Assembly (NCBI GenBank): GCA_007135755.1
Contig: SLIG01000110.1
Location: forward strand, 1-64,000
Length of the DNA: 64,000 bases
Origin: Cyanobium sp.
Lineage (GTDB): Bacteria; Cyanobacteriota; Cyanobacteriia; PCC-6307; Cyanobiaceae
Direction of reading: 5' to 3'
Below, piece by piece: positions 60,004 through 64,000 of the stretch. Made by a program: the position numbers and the translations under genes. Positions within the stretch are counted from its first letter, which is position 1, and each line of letters opens with the position of its first letter. A model generated the notes under the pieces. It saw only the letters and a list, made by a program, of their open reading frames with translations. It did no database searches and was not told the origin of the DNA.

Positions 60004-61923
60004 TCAGTCCCGCAGCCCGCGCACGTGGCTGATGATTCCGGCGGCATCGATGCCCTGGTGGGGGAACTGCTCCCAGAGGCCGCCACAGCCCTCCCGCCAG
60101 GTGCCCAGATAGCCGTAGCGGGGGGTGAAGCCGCGCTCCAGCAGCCAGGTGCCGAAGCGGCTGCCCAGGCCGGTACGGCGGTTGAAGCTCTCCACCACCA
60201 GCACGAAGGGCTGGTCGGCCAGCTCCGCCAGCATCGCCTCATCCACCACGTTGAGCGTGGCCTTGTTCACCAGGCCCACCTCCAGACCCTCCTCGCGCAG
60301 CTGCTCCACGGCATCGAGGCAGCGGTAGAGCGACTCGCCGAAGCTCACGATCACCCCATCGCCCCCCCGACGCACCCACTCATCGCGGCCCGGCTGGAAC
60401 ACGTAGTCCTCGCCGTAGAGGTCCTGGCCCTGCTCATCGAGCAGGTTGGGCACCTTGGAGCGGGTGGAAAACACGAAGCGCAGCCCTGGATCCTTGAACA
60501 CCGCCCGCACGCAGGCCTTCATCTGGCCGGCGGCGGCGGGGAAGTAGAGCCGGGTGCTGTTCCCCTCCTCCAGCCCATTGTCGGCGAACAGGTTGTTGAG
60601 GCCGAAATGGCAGGTGTTGTCGGCCATGTCGTCGATGCCGGCATGGGAGAAGTGGGCCAGCACGTTGGCACCATTGAGCCGCGCCATGGTGATCTCGGAG
60701 ATGCACATCTCCAGGAAGGCGCTGAAGGTGGCGAAGATCCCCTGGCGGCCAGCCTCCATGCCGAAACCAGCCGCGGCGGAGAAATTGGCACGCTCCATGA
60801 TGCCGCCGCGCACGAAGATCTCCGGGTAGGCCTTGCGGATCTGGGCCAGGCCGCAGGAGCCCTCCAGATCGCTGTCCACACACAGCGCCCGTTGTTTGCG
60901 TTGCTCCGGCGACAGCCCAGCCAGGATCTCCACCAGGGTGTCGCCGAACACGTTGCGGTTGGCCTCCATGCGCTCGCCGCTGCCGCGGCGGCCGGTGGGG
61001 TTCTCCGGCTTGGTGATCGCGCGCAGGTGGTCGGCAGCCTGCTGGCGGCCCCGCTCCTCGAGGTAGCTGATCGCCTTGTCCACCGGAATCACGTCGTGGC
61101 CGTGGGTGGAGCCTTCGATGCCGGCGATGCCCACCGCCATCGGCCGGCGGTTGATCAGGGCCACCGGGCCGTCGCTGAGCACCGCCTGGCGCAGGCGCCG
61201 GTAGAGGTCGTCGAGGTCCTCTCCGTCCCCGGACAGGGTCGCCAGACCATGACCCGCCAGGGTGCGCTCCAGGTCGTAGCCCGGCATGTAGTCGGAGGGG
61301 TGGCCGGCGATCGTCACGTCGTTGTCGTCGATCAGCAGCTTCACGTTGAGCCCGTGGGCCACCGCGAACCGGGCCGCCTCGGCGTCATCCCCCTCCTGCT
61401 GGGCGCCGTCGGAGCCCAGGCACACCAGCACCCGATCGGGATTCGCCAGAGCCAGGCCGTTCACGAACGGCCAGAGGTGGCCGAGGCGACCGGAACTGAA
61501 GGCCACCCCGGGGGTGAGGCCCAGCTCCGGGTGGCCGGGCAGGCGGGCATGGGCCTCGCGATAGCGCAGCAGGGCCTCGGCCGGCAGATGGCCCTGCAGC
61601 ACCGCCATGAGGTACTGGATCGCCACCCGGTGGCCGGCCTCATCAAAGAAGATCGGCACAAACCGGTCCGGGTTGCCGCGGAAGAGCGCATCCAGCAGCA
61701 CCACCTCCGGCACCACGTCGTAGGGCCCGCCGGTGTGCCCGCCCACGCCCCGGGCAGCACCGGTGGCGGTGAAGAACACGATGGCGTCGCGGCAGAGCTG
61801 GATGTTGGCCTGCAGATCAGCCCGCTGGCTGTCGCTGAGGCCGGGCTGGTCAAGGTCGAGCGACACCTGCCGGTAGGCAGCGAGATCGATCGGGAAGCTG
61901 GCGGGGGGGCTGGTGAGCGTCAT
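60004..61923 (-). CDS. Transketolase-family protein, divergent from canonical Tkt
   Basis: TPP-binding GSDGAQQEGDDAEAARFAVAHGLNVKLLIDDNDVTIAG; Pyr domain and transketolase C-terminal domain; GHTGGPYDVVPE where Tkt usually has SGHPGAP. Confidence 0.85.
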   Translation of the reverse strand: MTLTSPPASFPIDLAAYRQVSLDLDQPGLSDSQRADLQANIQLCRDAIVFFTATGAARGVGGHTGGPYDVVPEVVLLDALFRGNPDRFVPIFFDEAGHRVAIQYLMAVLQGHLPAEALLRYREAHARLPGHPELGLTPGVAFSSGRLGHLWPFVNGLALANPDRVLVCLGSDGAQQEGDDAEAARFAVAHGLNVKLLIDDNDVTIAGHPSDYMPGYDLERTLAGHGLATLSGDGEDLDDLYRRLRQAVLSDGPVALINRRPMAVGIAGIEGSTHGHDVIPVDKAISYLEERGRQQAADHLRAITKPENPTGRRGSGERMEANRNVFGDTLVEILAGLSPEQRKQRALCVDSDLEGSCGLAQIRKAYPEIFVRGGIMERANFSAAAGFGMEAGRQGIFATFSAFLEMCISEITMARLNGANVLAHFSHAGIDDMADNTCHFGLNNLFADNGLEEGNSTRLYFPAAAGQMKACVRAVFKDPGLRFVFSTRSKVPNLLDEQGQDLYGEDYVFQPGRDEWVRRGGDGVIVSFGESLYRCLDAVEQLREEGLEVGLVNKATLNVVDEAMLAELADQPFVLVVESFNRRTGLGSRFGTWLLERGFTPRYGYLGTWREGCGGLWEQFPHQGIDAAGIISHVRGLRD

Positions 61924-61967
61924 GACGGCAGGGGGCGGGCGGTGGAGGACGGGTGGCTCTCCACAGT

Positions 61968-61999
61968 GTCAACCAGAAATCAGGGTCAACCAGAAATCA
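61968..61999. repeat. 15-bp direct repeat at 17-bp period (GTCAACCAGAAATCA)
   Basis: 61968-61982 and 61985-61999, upstream of the transketolase-like start. Confidence 0.9.
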
Positions 62000-62162
62000 A
62001 GCAGCGAGATCCAGGGGAGCGTTCCAGCAGAGGCCGCTCGGTGATCTGCTCGGTGAGGGTCCCAAACAGGGCGAGGTGGGCCCTCAGGCCGTCGAACGGG
62101 TCGATGGCGGTCAGCCCGTTGCGCTGGAGGGCGCCGTAACCGGGGGGATGGGGGGCCTCTGT

Positions 62163-62822
62163 TCAGCCGCGCACCCGGGCCAGCAGCTCCAGCACCTGGG
62201 CGTCGCTGAGCTGCTCGAACTGGGAATACCAGAGGCCCACGGCGGTGAGGTCGTCCACGGGGGCCAGCACCGTGAGGCGATCCACCAGGCCCGACAGCCA
62301 GTCGACCAGGCGGCGATCCAGCACCGGCACCGCCAGTTCCAGCCTTGCCGGCCCCAGGCGGCGCAGCGAACGCAGGGCCGCCTCCACCGTCATGCCGGTG
62401 GCGATGCCGTCATCCACCACCACCAGATGGCGGCCGCGCAACTGCTCGGGCGGCGGATCGCCGAACAGCCGCTGGCGGCGCTCCAGCTCCGCCTCCTGCT
62501 CCGCCAGCCAGCCCCGGCGCCGGGCGGCGATCTCGCGGCTGCGGGCCGCGCCGCCATTGCGCCACACGGCCACCCCGCCCGGGGCCACGGCTCCGATCGC
62601 CACCTCGGGCATGGCGGGATCGGCCACCTTGCGCACCGACCAGGTGGCCAGCGGGCACCCCAGTTCGGCGGCCATGGCCGCCGCCACCGGCACCCCACCC
62701 CGGGGCAGGGCCACCAGGGTGACGGGCAGCACCGGATTGCGCAGGCGGCCGCAGGCCTGGGCCAGCTCCAGCCCGGCGGCGTGCCGGTTGGCCCACAGGG
62801 GGGGCTCAGGATGGGTGGCCAC
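62163..62822 (-). CDS. Phosphoribosyltransferase-domain protein
   Basis: VALPRGGVPVAAAMAAELG...VRKVADPAMPEVAIGAVAPGG...LVVVDDGIATGMTVEAALRSL. Confidence 0.88.
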   Translation of the reverse strand: MATHPEPPLWANRHAAGLELAQACGRLRNPVLPVTLVALPRGGVPVAAAMAAELGCPLATWSVRKVADPAMPEVAIGAVAPGGVAVWRNGGAARSREIAARRRGWLAEQEAELERRQRLFGDPPPEQLRGRHLVVVDDGIATGMTVEAALRSLRRLGPARLELAVPVLDRRLVDWLSGLVDRLTVLAPVDDLTAVGLWYSQFEQLSDAQVLELLARVRG

Positions 62823-62831
62823 CGGCTCGGC

Positions 62832-62945
62832 TCAACGGTCGCGGGGGGTGTCGCTGGGCCTCAGAAAGGCAAACAGGGTGCCCCCCACCACCAACAGGAT
62901 CAACGCGGCCCCGGCCGCCAGGGGAAGCACCAGATCCGAATCCAT
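62832..62945 (-). CDS. Single-TM microprotein (37 aa)
   Basis: MDSDLVLPLAAGAALILLVVGGTLFAFLRPSDTPRDR*; too short for the supplied ORF track. Confidence 0.5.
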   Translation of the reverse strand: MDSDLVLPLAAGAALILLVVGGTLFAFLRPSDTPRDR

Positions 62946-63015
62946 CGACCCACTCCTGTCTGCTCCCATCCTGCAGCCAGCGGGCCGGCTGCGCCCACGA
63001 CATCGCCGTGAAACC

Positions 63016-64000
63016 TCAGGCCTGCCCTGGCACCGTGACCGGCGACACGTTCCAGATGCGCTCGGCGTACTCCTTGATGGAGCGGTCGCTGGAGAAGAAG
63101 CCGCAGGCGGCGGTGTTGGCCAGCGACCGCCGTGCCCAGCCCTGGCGGTCGATCCAGGCCTGGTCCACCGCGTCCTGGGCGCGACGGTAGTCGCCCAGGT
63201 CGGCCATCACCTTGAAGGGGTCGTGGCTGGTGAGGCTGGCCAGCAGGGGGTGGAACAGCTCCCGGTCGCCCTCGCTGAACTGCCCCGAGCCGATCAGAGC
63301 CAGCACCTCGCGCACCATCGGGTCCTGATCGATCCAGGACATCGGGTGGTAGCCGAGCCGGTCGAGCTCCGCCACCTGCTCCGTGGTGTGGCCGAACAGG
63401 AAGAAGTTCTCATCCCCCACCCGCTCACGGATCTCCACATTGGCGCCATCGAGGGTGCCGATCGTCACCGCGCCGTTGAGGGCCATCTTCATGTTGCCGG
63501 TGCCGGAGGCCTCCTTGCCCGCGGTGGAGATCTGCTCGGAGAGATCCACCGCCGGATACACCAGCTGGCCCAGCTTCACACTGAAGTTGGGCAGGAACAC
63601 CACCCGCAGGCGGCCCTCCATCGCCGGATCCATGTTCACGATCTCGGCGATGCCCACGATCAGGCGGATGATCAGCTTGGCCATCGCATAGCCAGGCGCC
63701 GCCTTGCCGCCGAACAGGAAGGTGCGCGGCGGCAGATCCTCACCGTTGCGCAGACGCAGGTAGCGCTCGACAATCAACAGGGCCGCCAGATGCTGGCGCT
63801 TGTATTCGTGGATCCGCTTCACCTGCACATCGAACAGGGAGGTGTGATCCAGCAGCAGCCCGAGCTGCTCGTGCACGTGCTGGATCAGACGCCGCTTGCC
63901 GCGGTCCTTCACGGCCTGCCAGCGCTGCAGGAAGGCCGGATCGCCGGCGTGGGCCTGGAGGCCCTCGAGCGCGTCGAGGTCGTGACGCCAGCGTTCCCCG
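63016..64000 (-). CDS. glgP: Glycogen/starch phosphorylase, C-terminal part (truncated by window edge)
   Basis: SLFDVQVKRIHEYKRQHLAALLIVERY...FGGKAAPGYAMAKLIIRLI...SEQISTAGKEASGTGNMKMALNGAVTIGTLDGANVEI; frame is open to 64000. Confidence 0.95.
   Translation of the reverse strand, partial: GERWRHDLDALEGLQAHAGDPAFLQRWQAVKDRGKRRLIQHVHEQLGLLLDHTSLFDVQVKRIHEYKRQHLAALLIVERYLRLRNGEDLPPRTFLFGGKAAPGYAMAKLIIRLIVGIAEIVNMDPAMEGRLRVVFLPNFSVKLGQLVYPAVDLSEQISTAGKEASGTGNMKMALNGAVTIGTLDGANVEIRERVGDENFFLFGHTTEQVAELDRLGYHPMSWIDQDPMVREVLALIGSGQFSEGDRELFHPLLASLTSHDPFKVMADLGDYRRAQDAVDQAWIDRQGWARRSLANTAACGFFSSDRSIKEYAERIWNVSPVTVPGQA

Noticed and set aside
59926-62139. 737-aa plus-strand ORF opposite the transketolase-like gene
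   Set aside because: Antisense shadow ORF.
61990-62160. Possible short minus-strand frame GYGALQRNGLTAIDPFDGLRAHLALFGTLTEQITERPLLERSP
   Set aside because: Looks mildly coding but has no clear start codon or family.

Overview
The window is a GC-rich cyanobacterial chromosome segment, most like Cyanobium or alpha-cyanobacterial Synechococcus. Support comes from the chlH, high-light-inducible protein, membrane-anchored CpcG/CpcL-type linker, cyAbrB, CGLD27 and DUF3038/DUF4335/DUF2949/DUF3318 families. Most of it is ordinary core metabolism: pta, apt, dapB, chlH, folP, tpiA, carB, rsfS, an initiator tRNA-Met, phosphoketolase and glycogen phosphorylase. The best candidate for an undescribed system is the nitrogen-related block at about 37.4-46.5 kb. 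It holds a sodium:solute symporter with two tiny membrane proteins, a transcarbamylase that keeps the carbamoyl-phosphate motifs but lacks the canonical aspartate- and ornithine-binding motifs, an AsnB-type amidotransferase, a DUF1028 Ntn-hydrolase-like protein, an N-carbamoyl-amino-acid hydrolase/ureidohydrolase-type amidase and a GMC oxidoreductase. A plausible NtcA box precedes the transcarbamylase. Other points of interest: a CDGSH Fe-S gene split at a 9-C tract, a decayed Na/Pi transporter next to a foreign-looking DUF1576 gene, a degenerate fructokinase-like protein, an HLR1-like element on the hli promoter, an atypical transketolase paralog, a 19-bp perfect inverted repeat, and several microproteins too short for the supplied ORF track. 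All calls come from reading sequence and recalled family motifs; no searches were run.
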